The position numbers and the translations under genes were made by a program. From Persicaria tinctoria (lineage: Eukaryota > Streptophyta > Magnoliopsida > Caryophyllales > Polygonaceae): 64,000 nucleotides of DNA. Shown here piece by piece: positions 1 through 11,441 of this stretch. The stretch is taken from positions 40,092,892 to 40,156,891 of the forward strand of contig JBANSL010000002.1 in assembly GCA_037127255.1 (NCBI GenBank), written 5' to 3'. Position 1 is the stretch's first letter, and each line of letters begins with the position of its first letter. The notes under the pieces were generated by a model that saw only the letters and a list, made by a program, of their open reading frames with translations, did no database searches and was not told where the DNA came from.

Positions 1-2190
1 TTCGATGGACCACTTCGACATTCGTCCTGAGAAGTCTGGAGAGTGAAGGATCTGCCTTAATGGTAAATCCGTCAAGACTTCGATCCGATGATCTTGGAAA
101 TATGGATGTAGCCTTCTTGCCGCGAATATCAGACAAAGGATTACTTTCTCGACTGGCTCATATCTAGTTTCGGCGTCCTGTAGCACTCTGCTCACATAGT
201 AGACCGGGTATCGCCCTTCCCTGGTGAGAACTGCGCTGATGGTGGTCGTTTTAACCGCGAGGTAAATCTGTAGGTCCTCTGTCTTCTGTGGCTGCTGAAG
301 AGTTGGCAAATACTGCAGAAATACTTTCAATTCATCAAACGCTTGTTGGAGTTCCGTCGTTCACTGTATCGGCCCCTTCTTCTTCAACAGCGCGAAGAAA
401 GGCAGAGACTTGTCTGCCAGGCAGGAGCAGAAACGTCCCAGGTAGTTGATTGCACCGTTCAACGACTGGACTTCCTTGATAGTCCGCGGGGGACGTAGCT
501 CCTGTATTGCTGCTATCCTCGTCGGGTTTACGTCTATCCCCCGCTGGCTAACCATAAAGCCTAGAAATTTCCCGGAATCAACTCCGAACACGCACTTTTC
601 AGCGTTCAAATTCAGCCCTCCGCGTCTCAGCGAATCGAAGGTCTCTTGTAGATCTGCGACATGATTTTTTGCTTTCTGGCTCCTTACTACAATATCGTCC
701 ACGTAAATGGACACATTCCGGGGCAGCTGATCGCGGAAGATTTTGTCCACTGTCCTCTAAAACGTTGCTCCAGCATTCCTCAGACCAAAAGGCATGACCT
801 TGTAACGGAAAATTCCCTGATTAGTGATGAAGGTGGTTGCTCTTTGGTCCAGCGGGTCTAGCTTGATCTGGTTGTACCCGGAGTAGGCGTCTAAGAAACT
901 CAGAGCTTCATTCCCGGCAGTTATGTCCACTAACTCGTCTATCGAAGGCAATGGGTAGCTGTCCTTTGGGCAAGCCTTGTTCAGATCTGAAAAATCGACA
1001 CACATTCTCCACTTCCCGTTGGCCTTCTTAACGAGGACCACATTTGAGAGCCAATCTGAGTCCTCTGCCTCTTCAACGAAGCCGGCATCGAGCAACTTAT
1101 CCACTTCTTCTTTTGCTGCTCGAGCCTTCTCCGGGGCCATCTTTATTTTCTTTTGGGCCACCGGTCGTGCGTTGTGACGGATTCTGAGGGTATGGATCGC
1201 GATGGAAGCGGGGACGCCTAACAGATCTTTTGGGGACCAAGCGAACACGTCCCGCGACTGCCGGATAATCTCCAAGACCCTTTCCTTCTCCCTTGCCCCG
1301 AGGGCTTGACCCATGTAGATTCTCTCCTCGGTACTAGAGAACGGTTGGTGGACGGTTCTTGAATCCGCGGTTGGGACCTCTCTTTCGGAAGGTCGGACCT
1401 CAAGCTCAGCTTCCGACACAACCTCATCCGTTATTCTCGTTGGTTCACTCCCGGGTGAAGAGTCTCTCTCGGCGATTTTAGTCCTGCTCTGAGCCGTGTC
1501 TTCGAGGCACAGGACCTCCTTCCTCTTTTTCAACGATGTCACATAACAACTCCGACTCTCTGGTTGTTGGCCGCACACCTCCCCCGTTCCTCCCCCGGAG
1601 GCCGGGAACTTGGCTTTAAAATGGTATATGGACACCACCATCTGGAATTTGAAGAGGGAAACCCTCCCCAAGAGCGCGTTATAGGTGGTCGGAATTCGGA
1701 CCACCGTGAAGGTGATGTTCTCCATCCTTCGGAGAGGGGGGGTGCCCAAAACCACTGTGAGCTCGATTGTGCCCGCCACCTGTACTTCATCTCCTGAAAA
1801 GGTAATCAAGGTGCCGTGATAAGGTTTCAGGGCGGTTGCCGACACGCCTAACTGGGAGAAAGCTTCCCACGAGAGTATGTCAACTGACGACCCCGTATCG
1901 ATGAAAACCCTCTTTACAGTTTTAGTTGCGATCTGCGCATGGATCACCAGGGGGTCGGCATGGGGCATGCGGACTTGCTCCGCGTCGGTTGAAGTAAAGA
2001 CTATCTCCGGGTGTGGCTTCAAAGCAATTCTCTGACTCGCCAGGGACGGAGGATGTCTAGCCTCCCTCTCATAATTCTTCCTCTCTTGCCGGCTAATTCC
2101 CGAAATCGACGGTCCTCCCGCGAGTGTATCGATAAAACCTTCTGGTTCTGGGATTCGGTTGACCCGTGATCCCTCCGGGCGGTCTTCCCG
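1..2190 (-). pseudogene. pol of the Ty3/gypsy element: protease, reverse transcriptase, RNase H (partial)
   Basis: The aspartic protease shows the active-site motif FIDTGSSVDIL at about 1908-1870. Reverse transcriptase follows: WRMCVDFSDLNKACPKDSYP, then SFLDAYSGYNQIKLD with the first catalytic Asp, the block MPFGLRNAGATF, and the YVDD box near 700. An in-frame TAG at 757 splits the polymerase between these last two motifs. A TGA at 361, where a Trp codon is expected, precedes the RNase H segment (LQQAFDELKVF, and QILHSPDFSGRMSKWS near the edge). All remaining motifs lie in one frame, so the damage here is point mutation rather than rearrangement. Confidence 0.9.
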
Positions 2191-3667
2191 TCATGGAGTC
2201 TGATTGACCGATACTTGTGCAGGCTGGCCCTGCCCTCTTCGACCTTCTCTCCACCAACGTTCCCTCCCTCGGCCCCTGTTCATCGGGGGGTATCGTTGTT
2301 GTTCATCCCTCCCCCGTGGACCCTCAAACCGAGTGGATTGGTGATGGTGATTCCTTCGGTCATCTGCGCGCCTTCGATTATTGTGATCCTGAGCCTGTCG
2401 GTGGCGTTGAGGGTTGTCGTCGTGCTCATTTCTTCTGGCCGGAGAGACCGGCTCCCTGTGTTTGCGTACCTCTTGGTCATAGCCCTGACACCTTGCGTCC
2501 AGCTTCTCCCTTTCATGGTTGTAATGGACCTCATCCTGTCGGGACGCGGGCGTTCCACCCGCAGAGTAGTTTCTTCTCGGCTTCATTGCTCCTTTGTCCT
2601 TCCGAAACTTTCCCACTATCTTCCCCAGAAAACCACGTGAGCCTTCGTTGGCCCTTGAACTAGAGGTCGCGGCCTCTTCTGCCTCAATCTGGGCGGACAC
2701 CAGGTTTCTTAAGGTATCATAGTCCTTGGGCTTCTTTCTGAAGAGCCGGGTCTTGAAAATTCCGTCCGCGAAGTTCCCCATTAGGATTATGGCTGCGGAT
2801 TCGTGATTAAAGTTGGGGATCTGTACCACCACAGAGGTGAAGCGGGCGAATAATTGTCCTAGGGTCTCATTATGCCCCTTTCTGATCGAATTGTCCTAGA
2901 ATTGTTCTAGATCGCGAACTTCCAAAATGGGACTTAAAGACCTGAGAGAGCTGGAGGAAACTTGCGATCGAGTTCTGTGGTAGATTAGTGAACCAAGTCA
3001 ACGCGATGCCGGTTAGGGTTGATGGGAAAGTTCGGCATAACATTGCGTCATTGTACTCGTTGATCCCCATGGCTGTTGTAAAATGGCACATGTGGTCATC
3101 GGGATCAGTGGTGCCATCATACTTCATCAGATTGGCATCCCTCCACCGCTTGGGTACGGGTGCCAAACAGACCTCGGTGTTAAACACTGAAGGGACGAAA
3201 TCCACCTTCCTCTCGCTCTCACGGGGTGAACCTGTTCGGGTGGACGTGGATATGTCAGATGAATGTTCTCCATTGTGCTGCTTGGAGGGGTGTCTGCCTT
3301 CACCACGACAGTGTGATCCAAAATCATCGGTGAATCTGGGTTGAAATTGATCCTAGAATACGCCTCCATACGCATTATGGGGAAAGAAAGGGAACGGGTT
3401 CCCTGACTGAGGCGGGGGATAACCATCATATCCATAGAAGAGACCCTGCCCCATGTTCTGATGGGGCACATAATGATTCCCGGGCATAAAGTAGCCTTGG
3501 GCCATCTGCGGTGGGATATATGGCGAGACGACCGGAACCTCCGGTGCGCCGAACTGACCCGGGGAGTTCATGGGCCCCTCGTTCCCCTGTGGCCCTTCGT
3601 GATCCTGACCCATCATTTCGGGAGAGGCTCCTCCCAGGTTTTCGCTTATTTTCCAACCTGTACGCAC
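2191..3667 (-). pseudogene. gag of the Ty3/gypsy element, broken
   Basis: The retrotransposon gag core is recognisable at about 3205-2870 (PVPKRWRDANLMKYDGTTDP and, further on, LTWFTNLPQNSI). It follows a Gly/Pro/Tyr-rich N-terminal segment read from about 3667. A TAG near 3350 interrupts the N-terminal part. A one-base shift near 2890 separates the core from its continuation (RKGHNETLGQLFARF), which resumes in another frame. The C-terminal third (about 2640-2191) is very rich in Arg, Asn and His, as expected for nucleic-acid binding, but I see no CCHC zinc knuckle, so that module may be missing. The TGA at 2191 separates gag from the protease segment in the same frame. Confidence 0.85.
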
Positions 3668-3746
3668 AAAGGAGTGTTAGCTAATGGTAGCGTTCTGACT
3701 AGTATATCAATGTTTTTGAACTCGGGAACCTCTCAGGGTGAGAGTG

Positions 3747-3764
3747 TCCCCACGGACGGCGCCA
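3747..3764 (-). other. Primer-binding site, tRNA-Asp type
   Basis: On the minus strand the sequence reads TGGCGCCGTCCGTGGGGA and begins one base inside the LTR end. It matches the complement of the plant tRNA-Asp 3' end (TGGCGCCGTTGCCGGGGA) at all but three positions. Confidence 0.8.
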
Positions 3765-3765
3765 G

Positions 3766-4661
3766 TGACGAAACCAAATAAGAAAAAGACTGACGTGTCC
3801 CTCCACGTCACCGTGGAGGGGCATGCATGCAAATTCCTCCCCATGACGGACGGGTGTTACGGGCTTACCTGAAGCCCTCGCGACCCCGGTCGGACACCTG
3901 GTGAGGGTGACAGAGCCGGGGTAGTGAGGACTCTTACCTGAGCCGCACACCCCGAAGGAACATGCAGACGGTCTTGCCATTCCATGGGGTCCTCACAAGG
4001 TGTGGGGGTCCCAGGGTCGGTGCCGCGGAGCCTTCTCATCATTATCTGAATGGGTTCATCATGTGACCCAATGGCGAAGAGGACACGCCTGCTGACTCAG
4101 TGAAAGTTGAGGAAGAAATAAGTTTACGCGTTCCCCCGCCTCCCCTACGATACGCCTTACTACCTGTACAGCTTCGACTGCTTTTACTTCGGAGCTATTA
4201 GCGTCCGCGGATGCGGGGATTTTGAGGTGGATCGGGATGACCTTGGCGTAGTTGTTCCCCTGGCGTAATCGTTTCCCTCTCTCTTTCCACTTAGAACATG
4301 AGTACCCTCCCCTTTTGTTTTTCCCAAAAAAGTCTCACTTCTCTCCTTTTCTTCCTCCTTTTATACTGCGCTATTTCGTCTGTTAAACGGGGGAGACGTT
4401 CCCCTCTTTTGGCCATCTGTCGATGTTGTAAGGCCAGGTGTTAACGGGCGCGAGAACACTTGGATAGACGGCATGGCTGACACATGTCCCCTTTCCTGCC
4501 ATTTGTCCTTCTGGAGTGGACGCTCCTCGTCCGCGGACCGAAATCCTTTATTGGCTCGAATCTTGGAGTTTATCACCCTTTTGCCCCTCGAAAACCTTTG
4601 GTGGCTTTTTTGACCCCTTTATCTCTTGGGCGTCATCATCCATGTTGTGGCTTTGTTATCA
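3766..4661 (-). repeat. 5' LTR of the Ty3/gypsy element
   Basis: The inner end (TGACGAAACC on the plus strand, at 3766) is fixed by the adjacent primer-binding site. The outer end is inferred at TTATCA (4661), which gives a TGA...TCA terminal pair; without the other LTR this end is provisional. A minus-strand TATA box (TATAAAAGG, 4365-4357) marks the likely promoter. The region is GC-richer than the DNA beyond 5.1 kb. Confidence 0.6.
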
Positions 4662-4677
4662 AAATCACGTATACTAC

Positions 4678-5127
4678 TAGACCTGTCAAACGGGTCATTC
4701 GGGTCGGGTTCGGGTCGGGTCACTTCGGGTTTCGGGTAAAACGGGTCTCGGGTAAAACGGGTTCCGGGTTTTTCGGGTTGACTCGAACCCGGGTTTGACC
4801 GGGTTTCGGGTCGATTTCGGGTTTGTCAAATTTTTCTTTCTTAAATTAAAAAAATCATAATTTGATAATTTTGTGATAAATTTTAATTATATATAAAAAA
4901 ATTTAATTATATATAATTATAAATCACCCGAGTCAATCGGGTAAATCGGGTCAAAATTACCGGGTCAATCGGGTCACCGGGTCGAAACCTAGACTACCCG
5001 GAAAATTTCGGGGTTTTCGGGTTCGGGTCGAAAAAAAATTTCGGGTCAAAATTTCCGGGTTCAGGTCGGAAATTTTTCCGATCGGTCGGGTCGGGTCACC
5101 GGGTTGGATTGTGTTTTGACAGGTCTA
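4678..5127. mobile_element. hAT-type MITE with CGGGT-rich interior
   Basis: The ends are TAGACCTGTCAAA and its reverse complement (13 bp). They are flanked by a perfect 8-bp target-site duplication TATACTAC at 4670-4677 and 5128-5135. TAG ends with an 8-bp duplication are the hAT signature. The 450-bp body has an AT-rich core between flanks packed with CGGGT/TCGGGT repeats. There is no coding capacity. Confidence 0.9.
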
Positions 5128-5135
5128 TATACTAC

Positions 5136-6554
5136 TCATTGTATTGTTTATACTTTTATTTATTTTACCCATTACTTCTTACGGAGTACTAATTTTTCTA
5201 ACTTTTAGGGTGCATGATAAGGGGAAAAAAAGTGCAATAACACAATGAAATCCAAACACACAAATTAATATTCAATTTCTTTTATGAACCATCTTCTTTA
5301 CAAGCTTTATTATTTGTGTATAACAGTATCTATGATTTCGTCAATTTGTGTTGCCACACATGTTGAAGATGTCACATGGCGAATTCTCATTTAATCATTC
5401 TACGTGTAATTTTCTCCTTAAATTTGGCCCCACCTTTCTTTTAAAAAAAGTATCTCAATTTAACTTTTAATAATCAAACTAATTTATAACTAAATAATCA
5501 AACTAATTTAAAAGTAATCAATTAATTCAAACATGTATTAATTATCCAAAATTGTACCAATCTCTATTAATTACCCAAATCTTCTATTTTATTAATTTAA
5601 CTAAATATTTTTAATAGAAATATTTATTCATTATCAAATATTTACCGATTATTTTCTTATTTCAATTAGGATATTGGGTCTAAAAATAATTGGTACTTAA
5701 ATCAAATATTTTGAGCAAATGCTAACAACTATGCTATACATTTTGTACGTATTACATAGTTGTTATACATCTCACATTTTGTACGTATTACAAAGTCCAT
5801 ATCGATCTTCAACTTATTAGATATTTAACTAATTTTTAAAACACTGCCGAACAATATTTTATTGTTAGGGCGTATTTTGAAAATTAGTTTAAATAAATAA
5901 ATTATATATTGTTAAAATAAATTACGTACTAATCTCATGTTGATAAATTTTCATTAATTTCTATTTAATCTTTTATTAAAAATAGTTGATTTAGTTACAA
6001 TTAATTAATACTAAAATTAAGATGCTTTTTTAGAATAATCTATTTATAAGCTAAATACCAAGTAATACGTGTAATAATTAATTTATTTCTTAAACTAAGA
6101 GATCTAATTATTTTATAATATTTTTAGAATATTTTATTTACAAGCTAATTACCATGCACTAACATCTGACACACACGTAATTGGGAAAATAGTGACTCAA
6201 TTGTTTAGAATTTCTTTATAAAATCTATTAATTTTTCTTAAAAATTACCTTAAGTTGTTTTTAATTAGATAATTAAGGAATTGTTTAAACTTTATCTGAA
6301 TTTAATGACTTGATATAAAAATTTTTTTGTCATCAAATCTTAACAAAAACAGGAAATCTTTTAATTTGTATCACCTTTATTGTTTAGAATCTCTTTTTAT
6401 AAATGAATTTAAAGTACAAGCTTGAGATTCAAAAGATTTTCATTTATTTTTTTATTTGTCATATGTTTTATGATACTAAGTTAACTATACATGCTTTAGC
6501 CTAATATATAATAATAAAGCTTCTATTTAGACACTACAAATCATATAACATGCT
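5136..6554. other. AT-rich intergenic DNA, no gene seen
   Basis: I see no exon-like reading frame or RNA gene. The only local structure noted is the short string CATTTTGTACGTATTACA, present twice near 5740-5790. Confidence 0.6.
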
Positions 6555-7320
6555 TAATTAAATAAAACTAATAAAAAGATAATATTTGATAGAGTTTTTA
6601 GGTTCTTAATTAAACATGTCAAAAAAAAAAGGCCTATATTTTGACGAAAGGATTTTTTTTTTTACTTTTAAGTTTATTAATATAATATATCTTTTTTTTA
6701 TGTGCTCTCTATCCCAAAGTTTTGAAAATTCCATTCACCATCGTTTGTGAAATTGGTAGTCCAACCACCAAATTATTTGGTTCTACTTTCTAAGTTCTAA
6801 CCCATTAGCTTAACAAATGTGTGTTTAATGCTCAAAGTAATCAATCAACTTACTAAAAAACTTAGACGGCTAAAAAAACACATTCTCAAACGGTAGTGGT
6901 GACTCTAAACTTTGTACTACCTTTAATTTGTCTCAAAATATTGGTCGTTTTATTTTTTTAGAAAGTTTTTTAAGGAGCTAAAAACTTTATAAAATATTAA
7001 CTTTTTTATTAGTTTTTTAAAATAATGCTATACTTATTATTAATAAGCATAATATTATTTTTAAAAACCAATAAAAATCTAATATTTTACAGAGTTTTTA
7101 ACTTCTTAAAAAACATGTCAACAAAATAAAACGACCTGTCTTTTGAGACAAATGAAGCATTTTTTTACTTTTAAGTTTATTAAAAGAATATTTCTTCTCC
7201 GACATTTTTATGTGCTCTCCATCCAAAAGTTCTTAAAGCTCCATTCACCTAGATTTTGTATAATATTTAGTCGAACTACCAAATTATTTGGTCTTACCTT
7301 CCAATCCACTAACACAACAA
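6555..7320. repeat. Diverged direct repeat, two copies about 500 bp apart
   Basis: The blocks at about 6555-6815 and 7060-7320 share the same order of landmarks: GAGTTTTTA, AACATGTCAA, TTTACTTTTAAGTTTATTAA, TTTTTATGTGCTCTC, TCCATTCACC, and CCAAATTATTTGGT. No coding sequence is involved. The second copy overlaps the right arm of the inverted-repeat element at 6917-7160. Confidence 0.65.
6917..7160. mobile_element. Degenerate Stowaway-like MITE
   Basis: The roughly 100-bp arms are imperfect inverted repeats. The left arm runs from TTTGTCTCAAAATATTGG and the right arm reads TTTGTCTCAAAAGACAGG on the opposite strand. Both continue through CGTTTTATTTT and AAAAACT...TAAAATATTA toward an AT-rich centre. 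Arm layout and end sequence resemble decayed Stowaway elements. The terminal CTCCCTC block has been lost, so the exact ends are approximate. Confidence 0.55.
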
Positions 7321-7576
7321 AAAATAATAGTGTCAAATATATTATATATTGGTATTTCAAATCTCAAACCTGACCCTGCTAGAAAGGTGCGACGTCATTG
7401 ACGTTTTGCCACATATATTATATATTGGTATAATATAAGCATTATATTTTTTTTATCCAAATTTATATTATTTTGCTATATCTTTTTCATATTATTATAA
7501 TAGTATAATATATCTAATATATAATGTAAATAAATTATGGTAATATCTTCTATAAAATATAATATATTTTATAAAT

Positions 7577-7606
7577 CCCGTGCGTTACGCACGGGTACTA
7601 TGCTAG
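7577..7606 (+). mobile_element. Helitron 3' terminus (5' end not located)
   Basis: A perfect hairpin CCCGTGCG-TTA-CGCACGGG (7577-7595) is followed 7 bases later by CTAG (7603-7606) and a host T. That is the standard Helitron 3' end (hairpin, CTRR, insertion before T). I could not identify a matching 5' TC end, so the body upstream is undefined. Confidence 0.7.
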
Positions 7607-8559
7607 TTATTATAATACTAAAGGAGAAGTCGCCTAAGACATGTGGCGCTTCTCCTTTAATGTAGGATTTTAAATTTAAGTTATTAATTAATTTAAATTT
7701 AAAATCCTACATGTCATTTTCTCAAATTTTTGTGTTTTCTTTTAAATCCCTTTAAATACAAAATTAGTTGAGATATTCTCGATATTTTTATTTGTTGGTT
7801 TAGATATTCACTGGGTAATATAAAAGTTAAATCATATTTATTTTAACAAATCTTTGATTTTCACACATATCTTAACAAAATTTTTATTTCTCTATTGATT
7901 TAAATCAAAGAATTCCCAATCATGCATTTTTCATCTAATTTTAATTTTTATAAATTTTGTTCATTATCTTGGTAATTATACCATCAATATCAATATATTT
8001 ATTGATCAAAAAATAAAATCCCTAGGTCGGCCCTGGTGGAATGGATTTAATTTCTTCATGTAATTATTTCTATATTAGCGTGATTCATGAAGAAAATCCA
8101 TTCAACCACTTTTCATTACCGAAACATCATCTACATGAAAAAAAACGACAAAACATTACCACAATTACATACTTTGATCTATTTGGAAGACTCAATTTTT
8201 TTTAATTAGCCCAACTGTATCTCAAACATATTCTTTAGTTTTACTTTATTTTTTTACATTGCCTTATTTATTTAGTTTCATTATTATTCTAATATTTATT
8301 GGCATTATATTGATACTAATAATATTTACAAGCTTTAACAATATTTGCATAACTTTATGTTGATATTTGATTCGAATGATTAAAGTTTTTTTATAATTTA
8401 GCATATTTATTTATTTTAGTATTCAATATGTTAGAGAATGTTTATTTTTTTTTATTACTTTGTGATACTTATAATATTTATGTCAAAAATAATAAATGAT
8501 ATTATATAAACATATATTTTGAAACAAAGAACCGTGCAACGCACGGGATACTAAGCTAG
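7607..8559 (+). mobile_element. Probable second, related Helitron
   Basis: The 3' end carries the hairpin CCGTGC-AAC-GCACGG (8532-8546), then CTAG (8556-8559) and T, matching the terminus at 7606 in stem sequence. The 5' part begins close to 7607 with TTATTATAATACTAAAGG, but a canonical TC start is absent, so this border is inferred. The body is AT-rich and non-coding. Confidence 0.5.
7620..7711. repeat. Two consecutive hairpins at the start of the second Helitron
   Basis: Hairpin one: AAAGGAGAAG (7620-7629) pairs with CTTCTCCTTT (7649-7658), with an inner CGCC/GGCG stem around TAAGACATGT. Hairpin two: 7661-7679 (TGTAGGATTTTAAATTTAA) pairs perfectly with 7693-7711 across a 13-base loop. Confidence 0.85.
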
Positions 8560-9490
8560 TATTAAATATAAGGAGGGTTTTACTTAATCTTTTGTTTCAA
8601 AATGGTGAATGTCGGCCTTATAACCAAAAATAAAATAAGCTTGATACTACTCCCGTACGTGTTTTCATACGAGCCGGATGGGGTCGGTTTCTTGGAATTT
8701 CACATGTTATCAGAACAATGCAATTTCGAGTCGGTCGGTTTTCCTTACTTGGGGTTACGCTAAAAGAGATTGAGTTGTCGAAATCCGTCAGGTTGCACTT
8801 GAGGGAGCTTGTTGACATAAAAATATCCACCCCACATTGGTTGGAATGAAAAAAAAGACCACAATAGCTTAAACTTTTATATCCGTTTTTATACTACCCG
8901 ACCGGGGTTTTTGAAATTTCACATTATTTAAGTCGTATTTAATTATCAGCTTTGCATAAAGTTCAAAACTAATATATACTATGTATATATTAAGCTATTT
9001 TAGCTAGCTAATCTCCTTAATAACTCTAGCATGAAATATCTTTATGTGTTTATGTGAAATATATGTTAGGTCGATAGTGTGTATTCCATCATCTCCCCCC
9101 AACAAAAAATATAAATATTTTTTTTTAACATTACACAACATATAATTAAAGGAATTATATATATATTGGTTATGTGTTTGTCTTGTCCCAACCTCTCAAC
9201 AGGCTAGATGGTCCTTTTCGGATGGACGTCCCTTTATATTTGAAGTCATAAATACACATTTTTAGATAAATCACATATTGGCCCGCGGGATATCTCACCA
9301 GCCGCACCCTCCTTTTACTTTATGTGTTTAATTTCTATCCATCTCGCAGCCAAGATTTTTCCACCCCTCTGGGTTTAATGTACTGAAAAAGTTATTGAGA
9401 GATCTCTCTTAATAAGGAAATGTCCGTCTTATAAAAATAATAATAATAATAATATATCAAAGTAATACTAGGACACATGTTTACTTTTTA
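8560..9490. other. Intergenic DNA, no gene supported
   Basis: The stretch is mixed AT-rich sequence. The longest reading frame (minus strand, 8618-8830) shows no recognisable domain and no splice context. I see no terminal repeats. Confidence 0.5.
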
Positions 9491-9705
9491 CTCTCTCCTA
9501 TTGGAATTATAAGACACTTGATATTTTGTGTACTTAATTTAAGAGTAGAAGCTAAAAATTATATAAAATACTGATTTTTTAATTAAATTTAACAAGTATT
9601 ACAATGTAAAAAAATTAATTAAAAAAATCAATATTTTATATAGGTTTTAGGTTCTTAAATTACGTGTATAAAAGTCATATGCCTTATATTAAAGAACGGA
9701 GGGAG
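9491..9705. mobile_element. Stowaway-like MITE
   Basis: Terminal inverted repeats of about 100 bp start CTCTCTCCTATTGGAATTAT on the left and CTCCCTCCGTTCTTTAATAT on the right (reverse complement). They are bounded by TA at 9489-9490 and 9706-9707. The arms diverge in detail but keep the same order of motifs (TATAAGACA, ACTTAATTTAAGA, TATATAAAATA). The 215-bp element has no coding capacity. Confidence 0.75.
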
Positions 9706-10811
9706 TATTAATTAATGATCCATCCGATTTTAATTATATCGTTGGATTCGTTGCCAATTTATATCAATCATTATAAATTGCAGTTAAGATGGCTTGTCAA
9801 GGTTAATGATGAATTATAATGGAGAAACTCTATATAATAGTTTAGGGTAAATTACATCTAACCACCCATAAATTATGATACTTTTTAGATAACAACCCAT
9901 AAAAACTTAAATTATAGTAAAACACCCATAAATTTGTTTTATTTTCATATGACCACCCACACATTAAACGTCTATTTGTTTTGTTTAAAACAACTAAAAT
10001 ACTCATAATTCAAGCTTATTTGTTTGTACTTTGTAAAGGAAAGATGTTACATGTATATAAGTATGTGTTTGGATTCCAATTGTATTGTGTTTATAATGTA
10101 AAATAGACAAAATCGTATTTGGTAAACAAAAAATGTAAGATAAATTAAGGGTGTGTTTGGATTCCATAATTTAATAATTATATATAATGTAATAGTTTTA
10201 TCCCGATGTATGTGATTATTTCGATAAATTACTATTTTACCTCAGTTTTTATGAGATTTTTAGTTATACAACCAACTGCTCACATAAACCGAAGTAAATA
10301 ATTGAATTATAATTCAAATGGAATGGAATTCAAACCCACCCTAAACACTACAAAAAAAAAAAAGAAATTGGCTTCGGCAAAAAACCGTGGCAAAAGGCAT
10401 TCAGGGGGTGGCAAAAGAGATCTAGCTTCGGCTTAGCTACGGTATATAGGGGGGTGGCGAATTCTGGGGTGGCAAAATTTGGTAGCTTCGGCAAATAGTC
10501 GTAGCTAGAAAATTTGCAACGGCTGAGCGACGGCAAGCTGCCGTAGCTAAGTGTGGGTTATAAACACAATTTAGACCCGGGCTATAAAGTCCAATATTTT
10601 AAAAAAATAATAATAAACACAATTTACATATATAATAAAATTTTATTAATTATACAAAATTTACATAAATAATAAAACATACATGGCCTGGATTAAATTC
10701 AGTACCAAACATGTTACCCTCAATGAAATCAGAAAAGCTAACACATACATGAAACTTAGTGAACTGAGCTTTTCTATGATTAATTAGAATCAATATATAG
10801 ACAAGAACCTA

Positions 10812-11006
10812 CTGATGAATAGATCCCAAGGAAGTGACAGCTGAAACCAAGGCACGCTCGCAAAGCTTAATAGCTCTATGAAGCTCCGTCAGATGACTGT
10901 ATTTTGGTTGCCTAAGCATACCTATAAATCCACAATCAGAAGCATAGTTAAGTTCACTCGTAGGAGAAAAAGAGATATCGAAATTCCACTCAGCACAAAC
11001 ATAAGG
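10812..11006 (-). pseudogene. Captured GH35 beta-galactosidase fragments
   Basis: Two pieces of plant beta-galactosidase lie in order. PYVCAEWNF (11006-10980) is a hallmark of the family's catalytic domain. LRQPKYSHLTELHRAIKLCE, followed by RALVSA and VTSLGS (10922-10812), comes from a much later part of the same protein. A splice-acceptor-like TATAG precedes the second piece. Most of the enzyme between them is missing, so this is an internally deleted chimaera carried by the CACTA element, not a working enzyme. The family call rests on remembered sequence similarity. Confidence 0.7.
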
Positions 11007-11441
11007 ATCAACCTTAGATGAGTATATAACCCAACTGTCTGGATAGGAGTTCAAAACTAAGCAATTCAAACTAAAAAGTGACAGGAGTTCAAAAGTAAGC
11101 AATTAATTTGCTACATGGCATAGAAAAAAAAAATACCAAATCAAGGCATCAAATTACTCAAGAAGATAGCTAGAACTATTAAATTACTCAAGAATACAAA
11201 TATATGAGGTTAGAAGACAAACAACTCAAGGATGATGCCAAGTGAGCATCACACTACCATGCTGTAGGTATTTGGTTTGGCACACTAAACTACAATATCA
11301 AGACATCAAATTACTCAAGAATATAGCTAGAAGTATTTAAAATAAGAAAGGCAGAAGTTATACTTTCACTCTTCAACAATGCAGAAGTTATACTTTCACT
11401 CTTCAACAATGCAGGATTATAAGCAACACAAAACATTTTAC

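Larger units (their letters stand above)
1..4661 (-). mobile_element. Ty3/gypsy LTR retrotransposon (Tat-like), cut by window edge
   Basis: Read on the minus strand, the order is LTR (about 4661-3766), primer-binding site (3764-3747), gag, aspartic protease, reverse transcriptase and RNase H, with RNase H running off the left edge. Gag and pol lie in one reading frame interrupted by stops at about 3350, 2191, 757 and 361 and by one frameshift near 2890. Single-frame gag-pol, a gag core containing YDGTTDPDDH and a tRNA-Asp-type primer site are typical of the plant Tat lineage; that lineage call is from family knowledge. Integrase and the second LTR lie outside the window. The copy cannot make its own proteins. 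Confidence 0.9.

Noticed and set aside
2215..2663. Two overlapping plus-strand frames of about 145 codons
   Set aside because: They are antisense to the gag C-terminal region and have no recognisable domain.
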